From: Gammaproteobacteria bacterium
Lineage (GTDB): Bacteria; Pseudomonadota; Gammaproteobacteria; SZUA-229
Direction of reading: 5' to 3'
DNA length: 6,053 bases
Assembly: GCA_026197015.1 (NCBI GenBank)
Contig: JAPHRB010000002.1
Span: forward strand, 1 to 6,053
Part shown: one piece after another, positions 5,128-6,053 of the stretch
How positions within the stretch are numbered: position 1 is the first letter of the stretch
How the letters are laid out: each line of letters opens with the position of its first letter
Translations under genes and position numbers: made by a program
Notes under the pieces: model-generated
The model's database searches: none
Told to the model about the DNA's origin: nothing
Seen by the model: the letters and a program-made list of their open reading frames with translations, nothing else

Positions 5128-6053
5128 CTAAAGCTGATTGGCGATAGAATGGTGATTCATATTTAGAAAATCAACCAGTATATTGCCTGTTTCAGTTAAT
5201 AAAGGTGTCGGACCTTCTTTCTTTTTGAATTCGTCTTCAGTGTCGACTTCTTCGTCGTCATCGTTAATTTTATTGTCGAGTTCTTCAAGGCTGGTGATTA
5301 ATTTCATGCCCAAAGCCTTACGTCGATCATTTTCCAGTTTTATCTGAATGTCTTCCAGCTCTTTTTTCTCCTGACGACGAATCTTTTCATTAAGTGAAAT
5401 TTCTTTTTGCTGGCGACGCTTCTCAATTAATTTATTAGTTTCGGTTAAATGTATAAAATCAGGGTCTTTGCCGATACGATTATTATGTAACTCTTCCAAT
5501 TTAGGTATTTTAAGAGAGAAGTTTTCATAAGTATTAAAAGGTGCCGCTTTAATTTTATCCCACGGAAGTGCTGCTTCTAATGAGCTTTCACCTACCTCTG
5601 TTACATTATAAATAGAGGGCAGCGAAATATCAGGGATTACACCACGATTCTGCGTGCTGCCACCGGTTATACGATAAAACTTTTGCTGCGTCAGTGTTAT
5701 CTGGCCACTTGATAAAGGTAACATAGCCTGCACTGTGCCCTTACCATAAGTTTGCGTACCGACAATAATGCCACGGTGATAATCCTGAATGGCACCGGCA
5801 AAAATTTCTGATGCAGATGCACTGATTCGATTAACTAAAACCGCAAGCGGGCCGTTATAACTAACCTTTTCATCTTTATCGTTTGAAATATAAACGCGTC
5901 CGCTAGTGTCTTTTACCTGAACCGTTGGGCCAGACTTTATAAATAAACCTATTAGTGTGTTTACTTCATGTAAAGATCCACCACCGTTATCACGTAAATC
6001 AACAATAATGCCATCTACTTTGTCGGCTTTAAGTTCTTTTAATAATTTTTTTA
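5128..6053 (-). CDS. prc: Carboxy-terminal (tail-specific) protease Prc/Tsp, C-terminal part (partial at window edge)
   Basis: Only the last 307 codons are in the window. The frame is open to the right edge, so the N-terminus, signal peptide and PDZ domain lie outside. The visible part is the S41A peptidase core and C-terminal domain of Prc (E. coli length 682), a periplasmic serine protease that degrades proteins with nonpolar C-termini and processes cell-wall enzymes and PBP3. DLRDNGGGSLHEV (about 5960-6000) is the conserved core segment. The Ser/Lys dyad is intact: the nucleophile is in NRISASASEIFAGAIQDY (middle Ser, codon about 5815-5817), and the general-base Lys is 25 residues later in TYGKGTVQ (codon 5740-5742), the same spacing as Ser452/Lys477 of E. 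coli. After LPLSSGQITLT and RGVIPDISLP comes the tail-domain region (DUF3340 type), with a very charged coiled helix (RRQQKEISLNEKIRRQEKK) and an acidic linker (NDDDEEVDTEDE). It ends in a TAG stop. A start at the GTG near 5733 would remove the catalytic residues and is rejected. Confidence 0.95.
   Translation of the reverse strand, partial: KKLLKELKADKVDGIIVDLRDNGGGSLHEVNTLIGLFIKSGPTVQVKDTSGRVYISNDKDEKVSYNGPLAVLVNRISASASEIFAGAIQDYHRGIIVGTQTYGKGTVQAMLPLSSGQITLTQQKFYRITGGSTQNRGVIPDISLPSIYNVTEVGESSLEAALPWDKIKAAPFNTYENFSLKIPKLEELHNNRIGKDPDFIHLTETNKLIEKRRQQKEISLNEKIRRQEKKELEDIQIKLENDRRKALGMKLITSLEELDNKINDDDEEVDTEDEFKKKEGPTPLLTETGNILVDFLNMNHHSIANQL

Overview
The window looks like chromosomal DNA from a moderately AT-rich gammaproteobacterium. 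The support is a typical RNase D, a DUF3549-type protein (a family I know from gammaproteobacteria such as Vibrio, Shewanella and Pseudomonas), a Ni-type glyoxalase I with the E. coli ligand numbering, and an E. coli-like Prc/Tsp tail-specific protease. I cannot place it to genus.

Layout. Positions 1-57 hold the last 18 codons of a plus-strand reading frame cut by the window edge. It is followed by a motif resembling an insertion-sequence end and then by a GC-rich (about 58% by hand count over 61-300), apparently non-coding block to about position 312. That block contains several long perfect complementary segments and is the least explained part of the window. From 317 to 2499 on the minus strand lies a two-gene operon, rnd followed by a DUF3549 gene, with a one-base stop/start overlap. 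A short AT-rich divergent spacer separates it from a plus-strand membrane-bound diguanylate cyclase (2569-3753). This converges on gloA (minus, 3793-4185). A 75-base spacer then leads to a divergent plus-strand gene for an unrecognised 244-residue helical protein (4261-4995). An intergenic region with a strong GC-rich hairpin (5061-5090) follows, and then the C-terminal 307 codons of prc on the minus strand, which runs off the right edge.

Functionally this is a mix of housekeeping genes: RNA 3'-end processing (RNase D), methylglyoxal detoxification (glyoxalase I), c-di-GMP signalling (GGDEF protein) and periplasmic proteolysis (Prc). They do not form one pathway. I found no CRISPR array, tRNA, rRNA or recognisable defence system. 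The best candidate for something undescribed is the left-edge structured block, where a mobile-element remnant and a structured RNA are both possible. The unknown 244-residue protein comes second.
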